DNA of 64,000 nucleotides from assembly GCA_020073215.1 (NCBI GenBank), contig JAIQFO010000015.1, forward strand, positions 1-64,000. Direction: 5' to 3'. Below the pieces are notes generated by a model, which was not told where the DNA came from, ran no database searches, and saw nothing but the letters and a program-made list of their open reading frames with translations. The stretch is from Terriglobia bacterium. GTDB taxonomy: Bacteria; Acidobacteriota; Terriglobia; Terriglobales; Acidobacteriaceae. Made by a program: the position numbers and the translations under genes. Below, in pieces: positions 8,057 to 16,286 of the stretch. Within the stretch, counting starts at the first letter, position 1; each line of letters opens with the position of its first letter.

Positions 8057-8878
8057 ATGCGACCCGTCCGCCTGGCTGCCATCGCCTTCGCAATTTTCGC
8101 GATCTTGCCTCGGCCCGCCGCCACTCAGCCCGCTCGCGCGACCGGCGATCTCATGGTCGTTCCCGAGCGTGTCGAAATCGACCTCTCCTACGACGGGGCT
8201 AACATAGAAGTGGGCGCTCAAGTGCCCGCCGGGTACGAGGCGGCGATAAGGCTCATGACGCAGCCCGAACGGCTGGAGTTGAAAAAACTCGGGAAAAAGG
8301 CCGGACTGCTTTGGATGGGGGCGGGCACTGTGACCTTTGAGAACATACCGGTGGTCTACCAGGTGCTCAGTTCAGCGCCGCTGGCGGATCTGGGACCGCA
8401 GGCCCTGCGCGCGCAGTGGATGCTGGGCTACGAGTCGTTGATTCCAGACCAGGTTCCTGGGGCTGACTTGCGCGGTGAACTGGTTGGATTGAAGCAGCAC
8501 GACGGGCTTTTTGCGGTGCGCGAGGGAGCCCTGGCCCGGAGGCAGAATCCAGCGCCCGCCTTTCCGCTAGACGCCGGCGCGGCCCAGAACTCCGCCCCCA
8601 TGGCCGAGCCGACGCAGCGCTTGCGCGGTACTTTCCACTTGCCCGCTTCGGCGCCGCCTGGCGACTACTCTGTCGATCTCATCGCTTTCAAGGACCAGCG
8701 CGCAGTTCACTTGGCCAGTGCTACTCTGCATGTCGAGCATGCCGGAGCAGTAAAGATTATGAGACATCTGGCAATCGACCACGGCCTGACTTACGGCGGC
8801 GCCGCCTCCTTGATCGCGATTGTCGTCGGCCTGCTGACAGGCATACTGTTCCGGTCGAGATCGAATGAAGGGCACTGA
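8057..8878 (+). CDS. TIGR02186-type membrane-anchored periplasmic protein
   Basis: The protein has 273 residues. A signal peptide (MRPVRLAAIAFAIFAILPRP) is followed by an extracytoplasmic domain beginning VVPERVEIDLSYDGANIEVGA, which matches the start of TIGR02186 / Alph_Pro_TM proteins. One membrane helix lies at the extreme C-terminus (SLIAIVVGLLTGILF) with a short basic cytosolic end. I chose ATG 8057, four bases after the permease stop, because it gives a clean signal peptide; a TTG at 8030 would add nine unlikely residues. This family is repeatedly found beside TauE/SafE permeases, so it is probably an accessory subunit, but its biochemical role is unknown. Confidence 0.8.
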   Translation: MRPVRLAAIAFAIFAILPRPAATQPARATGDLMVVPERVEIDLSYDGANIEVGAQVPAGYEAAIRLMTQPERLELKKLGKKAGLLWMGAGTVTFENIPVVYQVLSSAPLADLGPQALRAQWMLGYESLIPDQVPGADLRGELVGLKQHDGLFAVREGALARRQNPAPAFPLDAGAAQNSAPMAEPTQRLRGTFHLPASAPPGDYSVDLIAFKDQRAVHLASATLHVEHAGAVKIMRHLAIDHGLTYGGAASLIAIVVGLLTGILFRSRSNEGH

Positions 8879-8889
8879 GGGGGCTGACC

Positions 8890-11442
8890 GTGAAATTCGC
8901 GGATCTATTCCGCAGTGCGCGCCGTGCCGACGTCGAGCTGTTGCGGGCGCGTTTTGCCAGGTTTCGCAGCCTGCTCGAAAATAACAATCGCGTGCTCTGC
9001 CTGATCGCCGATGCTAACGAGAAGCTCGGAGGCGAATACCTCTTCGACACCCAGTACCTCTTGTCCCTGGAAGCACAATTGGGCGAGGCGGTGACCGCCG
9101 TCGTCCGCGACCTTGCCGAGATGTCCGGCAATGCTTACCCCACTCTTGCTTCCCAACTCCAGCGTATGCGGGCGGCGGTGCGAGCCAGTCTCACGCCGCA
9201 CCAGATCGACCCGGACCTGCCCCTCACCCTCACCCTCGACGAACTCGGCACCGAACTCGCCGATGCCGTGGGAGAGAAGATGGCGCGACTGGGGGAGATT
9301 CGCCGCCGGCTCGCGCTCGCCGTGCCGGACGGGTTCGTCATTACCGCGCGCGCTTGCGACCTGGTGCTGGACCGCCCCAAAGTCGCCGTCGAGTTCGAGA
9401 AGTATCGCGCCGGCGCCGAAGGCGCGGCCGCCATGCTGCAAGCAGCGATCCTCGCGTCGGAGCCACCCGCGGAAGTGGCCAGAGCCATCAAGGATGCTCT
9501 GAAGCCGTTCAGCCGGAATGCCAGGTTTGCGGTGCGCAGCAGTGCGCTCGGAGAAGATGCCGACCTCACCTTCGCGGGCCAACATACAACCATCCTGAAC
9601 GTGCCTCGCGATCGCGTCGCGACGGCCTGGCTGAAGGTGGTCGCGAGCCTGTTTTCGGAGCCGGCGAGTGGCTACCGGCGCGGCCATGGCCTGCCCACCG
9701 TGGCCGGAGAAATGGGAGTGGGGTGTCTTCTCATGGTCCCAGCGCGCGCCGGTGGCGTGCTCTATTCCGTGGATCCCAATGCACCGGAAAGCGGTGACAT
9801 GATTGTCTCCGCGGCCTGCGGCCTCGGCGTCCTGGTCGTCGAGGGCCGAGGCTCCGTGGATGAGTTCAAGATCTCGCGCCGCCCGCCCCATGAAGTGCTC
9901 GCACGCCAGATCGCCGACAAACAGGAGATGTGCATCCCGCTGCTCAATGAAGGAACAAGCATCGCGCCCGTTCCTGACGAACTGCGCCGCGCGCCCGCGA
10001 TTACCGACGACACGCTGGCCGCCCTTGCCGACTCAGCCCTCAGAATCGAGCGGCACATGAGATGCCCGCAGGATATCGAGTGGGCGATTCGCCACGATGG
10101 CAGCCTGGTCATCCTGCAGGCACGTCCCCTGCGCCTCCCATCCATCGCGCCCCATCCAGCGGACGAAGTCCTGTCGGCTTGCGCCCGCCACCGCATTCTC
10201 ATGCCCGGCCACGGTGAGGTCGCTTGCCGCGGAATCGGCGCCGGGCGGGTATTCGTGGTGGGGCCCGACGAAGCGACTGTCGGTTTCCTGCCTGGCGATG
10301 TGCTCGTGACCCGGTTTGCGTCCCCCCGCCTCTCGGGACTCGTCGCCAGCGCCAGCGCCTTGGTGAGCGATGTGGGATCGGTGACCGGACATTTGGCCAC
10401 GGTGGCCCGCGAATATCGTGTTCCGGCCATCGTCGGAGCCCGGGACGCCACCGCACTCCTGCCGTCGGGAACGGTGGTCACGGTCGATGCCAATGAGAAC
10501 ACCGTTTACGAGGGGAGCGTGGAGGAGTTGCTCCGCTATCAACTGCTGCGGAGTCAGCCCTACGAGGAGACGCACGAGTTCCGCGCCTTGCGCCGCATGC
10601 TGAGGCATATCTCGCCCCTGCATCAAAGAGACCCCAGTTCCCCCGACTTTGAGCCCGAACACTGCCGCACCTACCACGATATTATTCGCTTCGCGCATGA
10701 GCGGGCGCTCGCCGAGTTGAGTCGTCTGGGCGACTTCCAGCTCGAGGGCAGCAATGCGCGGGCGCTCGATCTGGATATCCCGCTGGACCTCGTCCTCGTC
10801 GATCTAGGGGGCGGCATCGCCTCCAGTGCCCGAGGCAAGGCCGTATCCCGAAGCCAGGTTGCTTCCCGGCCGCTGGAGATTTTGCTGCAAGGCTTGCTTG
10901 CTCCCGGCGTCTGGTCGACGAATCCGGCCGAGATGGACCTCGATGGATTCATGGCCAGCGCTACCCGGGCGGGGCCGCTGACGTCGCCCGGCGGCGACGT
11001 GCTCCAGCGCAATGTGGCGATCGTTTCCGCCGACTACCTGAATCTTAACCTCAGAGTCGGATACCATTTCAACGTGGTCGACTGTTATTTGGGTGAGAAT
11101 CCAGAAGATAGCTACATCTTCTTCCGTTTCGTCGGAGGCGTGACCGATGTTACGCGACGCACCCGGCGAGCCCGCCTGCTGGCGACCATCCTGTCGCAGC
11201 AGGGATTCACGACCGACCTCAGCGGCGAGCTGATCATCGGGCGGCTGCAAGGCGTGCCCCAGGCCCTCTGCGAGGAGCAACTGCGAATGGTGGGCCGCCT
11301 GATCGGGTTCTCGCGGCAGCTTGATATTCTGCTGCGCGATGATCGCACCGTGGATCAGCTGGTGAACGCATTTCTCGAAAGCAGATTTCATATGACCCTC
11401 GATACTCTTATGAAGGAGCGTGACCATGCCGACGGACATTGA
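8890..11442 (+). CDS. PEP-synthase-like protein (ATP-grasp and phosphohistidine domains, no C-terminal barrel)
   Basis: The protein has 850 residues. Residues about 1-115 are a helical N-terminal extension. Residues 118-415 are the PPDK/PEP-synthase ATP-grasp domain (VPDGFVITARA, FAVRSSALGEDA, SFAG-like TFAGQHTTILNV, and DIEWAI near 395-400). Residues 440-545 are the swivelling PEP-utiliser domain, with SVTGHLATVAREYRVPAIVG and phosphoacceptor His501. Residues 550-850 do not resemble the PEP/pyruvate-binding TIM barrel of true PEP synthase or PPDK, so the substrate of phosphotransfer is open. Translation starts with GTG 8890, 12 bases after the previous stop. The 3' end overlaps the next gene by 17 bases. 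Confidence 0.82.
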   Translation: MKFADLFRSARRADVELLRARFARFRSLLENNNRVLCLIADANEKLGGEYLFDTQYLLSLEAQLGEAVTAVVRDLAEMSGNAYPTLASQLQRMRAAVRASLTPHQIDPDLPLTLTLDELGTELADAVGEKMARLGEIRRRLALAVPDGFVITARACDLVLDRPKVAVEFEKYRAGAEGAAAMLQAAILASEPPAEVARAIKDALKPFSRNARFAVRSSALGEDADLTFAGQHTTILNVPRDRVATAWLKVVASLFSEPASGYRRGHGLPTVAGEMGVGCLLMVPARAGGVLYSVDPNAPESGDMIVSAACGLGVLVVEGRGSVDEFKISRRPPHEVLARQIADKQEMCIPLLNEGTSIAPVPDELRRAPAITDDTLAALADSALRIERHMRCPQDIEWAIRHDGSLVILQARPLRLPSIAPHPADEVLSACARHRILMPGHGEVACRGIGAGRVFVVGPDEATVGFLPGDVLVTRFASPRLSGLVASASALVSDVGSVTGHLATVAREYRVPAIVGARDATALLPSGTVVTVDANENTVYEGSVEELLRYQLLRSQPYEETHEFRALRRMLRHISPLHQRDPSSPDFEPEHCRTYHDIIRFAHERALAELSRLGDFQLEGSNARALDLDIPLDLVLVDLGGGIASSARGKAVSRSQVASRPLEILLQGLLAPGVWSTNPAEMDLDGFMASATRAGPLTSPGGDVLQRNVAIVSADYLNLNLRVGYHFNVVDCYLGENPEDSYIFFRFVGGVTDVTRRTRRARLLATILSQQGFTTDLSGELIIGRLQGVPQALCEEQLRMVGRLIGFSRQLDILLRDDRTVDQLVNAFLESRFHMTLDTLMKERDHADGH

Positions 11443-11815
11443 TGTGATGGTCCTTGACGACGAGCCCACCGTGTGCGAACGCCTCAAGGATTTTCTTGAG
11501 AAGAACGGAATGAAGGTGGAAACTTTCACGGAAAGCAGCGTGGCGGTCGAGCGGCTGGCACAGCAGCGATTTCAAGTCGTGGTCACCGACCTGAAAATGA
11601 AGGGGCCCACCGGCATCGACGTCCTGGTCGCGGTCAAGAACCAGAATCTTCCCACCGAAGTCATCGTCATTACTGGCTACCGCACCATGGACGCGACGCG
11701 AGCGGCAGAGTGCGTGGGAGCCTATGCCTTCCTCGACAAGCCGTTCCACTTGGAGCAGCTGCGCGACTTAGTGAAAAAGGCTGCAAAAAAAGCGAGAAGC
11801 AGGAGTGCAACCTGA
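11426..11815 (+). CDS. Receiver-only response regulator
   Basis: The protein has 129 residues and is a single CheY-like receiver. It has the acidic pair in MVLDDEP, phosphoacceptor Asp in VVVTDLKMKGPTG, the conserved Thr in VIVITGYR and Lys in FLDKPF. There is no output domain. ATG 11426 is chosen over GTG 11420 because AAGGAG at 11413-11418 gives ideal spacing. The start overlaps the PEP-synthase-like gene by 17 bases. It is probably phosphorylated by the histidine kinase at 5550-7166, perhaps as part of a phosphorelay; that is inference from position. Confidence 0.9.
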   Translation: MPTDIDVMVLDDEPTVCERLKDFLEKNGMKVETFTESSVAVERLAQQRFQVVVTDLKMKGPTGIDVLVAVKNQNLPTEVIVITGYRTMDATRAAECVGAYAFLDKPFHLEQLRDLVKKAAKKARSRSAT

Positions 11816-11864
11816 TGCCAGCCTTGGTGACTCGTCCAGCGTTGGCAACCTCGGAGGACTGCGA

Positions 11865-12266
11865 ATGAAACCGAACTTCCGCATTCTGGTCATCGATGAC
11901 GAGAAGATCGTCTGCGATCGTCTCACTATGGAGTTGGAGCGGGAGGGATTCGAGGTAGAAGCCTATACCGAGAGTGGACAGGCACTGCAGCGAATCGAAT
12001 CGCAGCATTTTGATCTGGTGATCACCGACATCAAGATGCGCGGACCCAACGGAATCGAAGTGATGAACTTCGTGAAGGAGAATCACCCCTCGACTAAGGT
12101 GATCGTCATTACCGGCTTCGCGACGGTGGAGACTGCCCGCGAGGTGCTCAAGGGCGGAGCCGTCGACTTTATCCCCAAGCCCTTCAAGATGAGCAAACTC
12201 CGCGAATTGGTGCTGCGCCTGGCTACTGAGGGCACTGGAGAGAAGAACGCCAACCGAGCGCCCTAG
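11865..12266 (+). CDS. Receiver-only response regulator, second copy
   Basis: The protein has 133 residues and is a CheY-like receiver close in sequence to its neighbour. It has ILVIDDEKIVCDRL, phosphoacceptor Asp in LVITDIKMRGPNGIEV, VIVITGFATVETA and FIPKPFKM. No effector domain is present. The start ATG 11865 is preceded by TCGGAGGA at about six bases. The gene ends the plus-strand run of the first island, and a convergent gene follows. Two adjacent stand-alone receivers suggest gene duplication and either signal branching or a phosphate sink. Confidence 0.9.
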   Translation: MKPNFRILVIDDEKIVCDRLTMELEREGFEVEAYTESGQALQRIESQHFDLVITDIKMRGPNGIEVMNFVKENHPSTKVIVITGFATVETAREVLKGGAVDFIPKPFKMSKLRELVLRLATEGTGEKNANRAP

Positions 12267-12336
12267 CGGTTTCAGGATAAGTGTGAAGGGGTACGGAGCG
12301 TAAAGTCGTTGCCATTTCTTGTCCGGGACTAATTCG

Positions 12337-12834
12337 TCAAACGGGACTGTGCCGTCCGCCGCGCCCGTGAACGATAGAGGCAACCTGGAAGACAGGAAAT
12401 GCCGCGGCGATTTTTTCGAATTCCGCAAGCGGCGCATCTTTGTTCACGGGTACGTGCGGTCGCGCTCCCGGTGCTCGCTGCAGGTAGGCCCTCAAGATGG
12501 GTGCCCGCTGGTCGGCGGGAACCTCTTCGAGATGGACCTCCTCACGACTGCCGCTCCGAAGAACTGCTCTTCCGCCGGCAGCACGTACGTTTTGGACCCA
12601 GCTCACATTCTCTCCGAGCATTGACACCAGGTACCTCTGTCCATCGACGACGGCAATGACCACCGGCAGCGAGAAAGTCCGCCCCGACTTTCGTCCGATC
12701 ACTTCTAATGTCTCAAGGTAGTTGGACGCAACGCCCGACGAGGCTACAGCCGCCCAGGCTCTATTCAGAATCCTCGCGATCCAGTTGGGTCGCTGCCCAC
12801 GGTACAGCCATCGCTTGAAGTCCCCTGGAGGCAT
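12337..12834 (-). CDS. Nitroreductase / deazaflavin-dependent oxidoreductase family protein
   Basis: The protein has 165 residues and is of the Ddn / F420H2-dependent nitroreductase type. The central block LEVIGRKSGRTFSLPVVI, VDGQRYLVSMLGENVSWVQNVRAAGGRAVLRSG is the family signature: a split beta-barrel with the cofactor-binding W..N motif. ATG 12834 is preceded on the minus strand by GAGG. Members reduce quinones or nitro compounds using F420 or, in some lineages, flavin or heme-related cofactors. The cofactor here is undetermined. It converges with the response regulator genes. Confidence 0.8.
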   Translation of the reverse strand: MPPGDFKRWLYRGQRPNWIARILNRAWAAVASSGVASNYLETLEVIGRKSGRTFSLPVVIAVVDGQRYLVSMLGENVSWVQNVRAAGGRAVLRSGSREEVHLEEVPADQRAPILRAYLQRAPGARPHVPVNKDAPLAEFEKIAAAFPVFQVASIVHGRGGRHSPV

Positions 12835-12859
12835 CTAGGCCTCAATTGTATGACCTCTG

Positions 12860-13849
12860 TCATGCACTGTTTCTTACGCGGGTGCGGATCTTCCCAAACT
12901 CATAGGTTCCCAAACCGCGCTGGGACGCCATCTTCAAATAGGGCAGAGAGGAGACTTCCAAATTCCAGTAAGCCTTCGCCACATAAGCGTCGAGCGCCAC
13001 CGGATCGGTTCCGGCCACCAGCGTCTTCTTAAGCAGGACGTCGTCAAGGTCGCCTCCGGTGGGGCCGTTCCGGATGAGTACGCGATAGCAATCGATGATC
13101 GTAAGAGTCGGACGAATGAAATCGGCGAGGTCCACCAGGCTCTCGTGGATCTTCTGGTGCAACTGATCGCGTGGTCCACCCAGGATCCCGTACCAATTCT
13201 TCATCCCCAGAGTTGCACCGGTCAGGCTGTGGTGTTTGGCGATGGGGACGTTGATGATCTTGTCGGCATTCAGGAAGGGATCGAAAACCGGCCAGTCCCG
13301 CAGAACCTCTCCCTGCAGGTCTACATCTTTGAATCGGGCGGGATCGGGCAGGATCACTTCGGCGCCTTCGCGTCGCGACGCCTCGGCAATGCCCGACCTC
13401 TGAAAACACCGCCGCGGGTCGTTACAGCTCACGTCGGTCACGATCACCCGCTTCGCCCCTGCGTTCCAGCACTGCCGGACGATCTCTGCGACGACTTTCG
13501 GGTTGGTGTTAGCCGCCTGTTCTGGAGTGCGGTCCCAAGCGATGTTCGGCTTCACCAACACGACGTCGGCGCGGGAGACGAAGCGATGGATGCCGCCCAG
13601 TTCTTCGATGGCAGTCCGCGCCAGTTGTTCGGGATCATCTCCCTGGATGACCGCCATCTCGGGCAAAGCCGCGTCGGCCGCTACAGTATGACTGCGCTTT
13701 GCACTCATTGCCAGTGCGCGCTCGGGACGTTCGCTGTGTTCACTCAGCCAGTATCCGAGGCCCGCGGTTCCTGCAGCGATTCCGCCCACGCGGAGCAGTT
13801 TGATCAACGCTTCACGGCGGTTGAGTACGGTGCCTTCGGTCGGCGGCAT
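12860..13849 (-). CDS. DUF362 protein with Tat-type signal
   Basis: The protein has 329 residues. The N-terminus carries a twin-arginine motif (NRREALIKLLRVGGIAAGTAGLG), so the folded protein is probably exported. The body is DUF362: VLVKPNIAWDRTPEQAANTNP, VIVTDVSCNDPRRCF, INVPIAKHHSLTGATLGMKNWYGILGG and DPVALDAYVAK. The function of DUF362 proteins is not established; many sit near ferredoxin-like or radical SAM genes. Here no CxxCxxC ferredoxin block is fused. It diverges from the gene at 13914 with a 64-base spacer. A homolog from the same family lies at 19145-20170. Confidence 0.85.
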   Translation of the reverse strand: MPPTEGTVLNRREALIKLLRVGGIAAGTAGLGYWLSEHSERPERALAMSAKRSHTVAADAALPEMAVIQGDDPEQLARTAIEELGGIHRFVSRADVVLVKPNIAWDRTPEQAANTNPKVVAEIVRQCWNAGAKRVIVTDVSCNDPRRCFQRSGIAEASRREGAEVILPDPARFKDVDLQGEVLRDWPVFDPFLNADKIINVPIAKHHSLTGATLGMKNWYGILGGPRDQLHQKIHESLVDLADFIRPTLTIIDCYRVLIRNGPTGGDLDDVLLKKTLVAGTDPVALDAYVAKAYWNLEVSSLPYLKMASQRGLGTYEFGKIRTRVRNSA

Positions 13850-13913
13850 GTTGTTTTGACCTCTTTGCTTTTGTCCGACAACTGAATTCTAATCTCGTTC
13901 TGGTGGCGCAGCT

Positions 13914-16286
13914 ATGCAGCCCGTCACGATGGCGCGTGCGAAACAACCGACGTCTGCCGTAAGGGCGGCTCTGACGCTAATCGGATTCAGCGCCGTCATC
14001 GGCCAGATTGTTCTCATGCGGGAGCTCATCGTCGTCTTCAACGGCAACGAGATTTCGCTGGGAATCATGTTATCCACCTGGCTGTTCTGGACCGCCGCCG
14101 GCAGTGGCCTGAGCAGCGGTTTTCGACTGGGCGGGAACAACGCTCGCCGGGCGGTCGCGGCGCTTGAATGCGTGCTCGGGGTCAGCCTGCTGCCGACGAT
14201 CTGGGCATTGCGCGCCTCCAGATCCTTTTTTCAGACCGTACCGGGCGAACTGGTTGGTCCAGTGCCGATGCTGCTTGCATCCTTGGCATGTCTGAGCCTG
14301 TTTTGCGCGGTCGCAGGGGCGCTTTTCGTGGCTGCGACCCGGATGTACGAACAGGAGTGCGCCGCCTCTGCGCGCGTCGCTACCAGCTCGGCTTACTTAC
14401 TGGAGGCCGCTGGCTCCGGAGTCGGAGGAATCCTGGCCAGCATTGTGTTGCTGCACTTTCTTGGGTCTTTCCAGATTGCGACCGTCGTCGCCGTCCTGAA
14501 CCTATGTATGGCAGCAGTCTTGTTGTTCCGGATGAGCCGCAAGCAGCTTGGGGCCGCCACTGTAGCAGCCGCGCTTTTCGCGGTCGGTCTCGTTACAGTC
14601 GTTCTCCTTATATATGTTGCGCCGGCGTTGGACACGTCGGCGCAGGCCCGCCAGTGGCGGGGATTCCGTCTGGTGGCATCGCGCGACTCGATTTACGGCA
14701 ACCTGGCGGTCATTGAAACTGGCACCGAAACCGGCAAGGTCCGCAGCATTTACGACAACGGCGTGATCCTGGCCAGCGCGCCGGACGAGAACGCCGCCGA
14801 AGAAGCGGTTCACTACGCGCTGCTGGAGCATCCGGCGCCGAGGCATCTTCTAATGATCGGTGGCGGCGTGAACGGCAGCATCGCCCAGGCGCTGAAGCAT
14901 CCCACCGTCGAGCGGATTGATTACGTGGAGCTGGATCCCGCGCTCATCGGCATGGCGCGGCAATTCTTTCCCGGGCAGTCTGCCCCGGTTGTCTCAGATC
15001 CGCGCGTGCACCTGCACTACGCCGATGGCCGGTACTTTCTTAAAACCGTTCGCGACACATTCGACGTGATCATTCTTAATGTGCCCGACCCGCAGACCGC
15101 GCAGTTGAACCGGTTCTACACGGCCGAGTTCTTTCGCTCCGCTCGCGACCACCTCGCGTCAGGCGGACTGCTCGCCCTGCAACTGCGCTCGTCGGAGGAT
15201 TACATCAGCCCCGACCTGGGGGAATACCTGCGCTGCATTCACCACACGCTGCGGGAAGTCTTCCCTTACGTTGTTGCGATCCCCGGCGAAACCATCCACT
15301 TCTTCGCCGCTACGCGACCCGATGTTCTGACGGACAATCCCCAAACGCTGATGGCAAGATTGCAGGCGCGGAATCTGAAGACACAGTATGTTCGGGAATA
15401 CTTCATCCCATTCCGGATGATGCCTGATCGTATGGAGCAGGTCCGCGAGCAACTGCGGCCGCTGCCCTCGACGCCCGTGAATCGCGATTTCGAGCCGATC
15501 GCCTATTACTTCGACGTTGCGCTCTGGAGCACGCAGTTCAAGCTGGGCTATTCCCGCTGGTTCCGAGCCGCCGCGCGCATCACTTTTACGGGTGTCATCG
15601 ATGCGGTTCTGGTTGTCACATTGTTTGTGGCGGTTCTTCTGGCGTTTGTGCCGCGCCGCGAGAAGCTTGTCCGTTCTTCCGCGGCGTGCTGCATGGCTGC
15701 GACCGGATACACCCTGATGGCTCTGCAGATTTTCCTGCTGCTGGCATTCCAGTCCGTCTACGGTTACGTTTACCACCAACTCGCGATCCTCATTGCCATG
15801 TGCATGGCGGGTATTGCCTTCGGAAGTTGGCTGGGCATCCGCCGCACTCGCTCCAGCGATCGTCCACCCTACCGCACCATCACAACCACGCAGTTCCTGC
15901 TCGGCCTTTCCGGCCCTGCGCTGATATTTGTGGTTAGCTTGCTGTCGAGGATTTCTGGGATGGCGACAACCTGGCTGGCCGCGCAATTTGTCTTCCCTGC
16001 GTTGGCCGCTCTCTGCGGAATGCTGGGGGGCTATCAATTTCCTATCGCGACGGAGATCTACCTTTATGACTATGACTATGATGATGCCCGCGGCGGTCGA
16101 TCACGGCTGGGTACACTCTATGCCATCGACCTGCTGGGCGGATGCGCGGGCGCGCTTTTGTTAAGCAGTTACTTCATCCCGGTGTTTGGCTTTTGGAAAA
16201 CGGCCTGGCTCAGTGCGGCGGTAAACCTGGCGCCAACCTTGCTGGCCGCGCGGGTAAGCCTGGAGGCAAAGAGGTCTCAGGCGTAA
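13914..16286 (+). CDS. Membrane protein with spermidine-synthase-like domain between two TM blocks
   Basis: The protein has 790 residues. About seven membrane helices (20-235) precede a class I methyltransferase-fold aminopropyltransferase-like domain (about 250-530). That domain shows MIGGGVNGSIAQALKHP, YVELDP, and FDVIILNVPDPQTAQLNRFYTAEFF. Further helices follow (about 550-785). In SpeE the equivalent of ILNVPDP reads ISDCTDP, where the first Asp is the general base; here it is Asn near position 389, so polyamine synthesis is doubtful. The acidic YDYDYDDARG stretch lies between the last helices. The 3' end overlaps the convergent gene at 16210 by 77 bases. Confidence 0.82.
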   Translation: MQPVTMARAKQPTSAVRAALTLIGFSAVIGQIVLMRELIVVFNGNEISLGIMLSTWLFWTAAGSGLSSGFRLGGNNARRAVAALECVLGVSLLPTIWALRASRSFFQTVPGELVGPVPMLLASLACLSLFCAVAGALFVAATRMYEQECAASARVATSSAYLLEAAGSGVGGILASIVLLHFLGSFQIATVVAVLNLCMAAVLLFRMSRKQLGAATVAAALFAVGLVTVVLLIYVAPALDTSAQARQWRGFRLVASRDSIYGNLAVIETGTETGKVRSIYDNGVILASAPDENAAEEAVHYALLEHPAPRHLLMIGGGVNGSIAQALKHPTVERIDYVELDPALIGMARQFFPGQSAPVVSDPRVHLHYADGRYFLKTVRDTFDVIILNVPDPQTAQLNRFYTAEFFRSARDHLASGGLLALQLRSSEDYISPDLGEYLRCIHHTLREVFPYVVAIPGETIHFFAATRPDVLTDNPQTLMARLQARNLKTQYVREYFIPFRMMPDRMEQVREQLRPLPSTPVNRDFEPIAYYFDVALWSTQFKLGYSRWFRAAARITFTGVIDAVLVVTLFVAVLLAFVPRREKLVRSSAACCMAATGYTLMALQIFLLLAFQSVYGYVYHQLAILIAMCMAGIAFGSWLGIRRTRSSDRPPYRTITTTQFLLGLSGPALIFVVSLLSRISGMATTWLAAQFVFPALAALCGMLGGYQFPIATEIYLYDYDYDDARGGRSRLGTLYAIDLLGGCAGALLLSSYFIPVFGFWKTAWLSAAVNLAPTLLAARVSLEAKRSQA

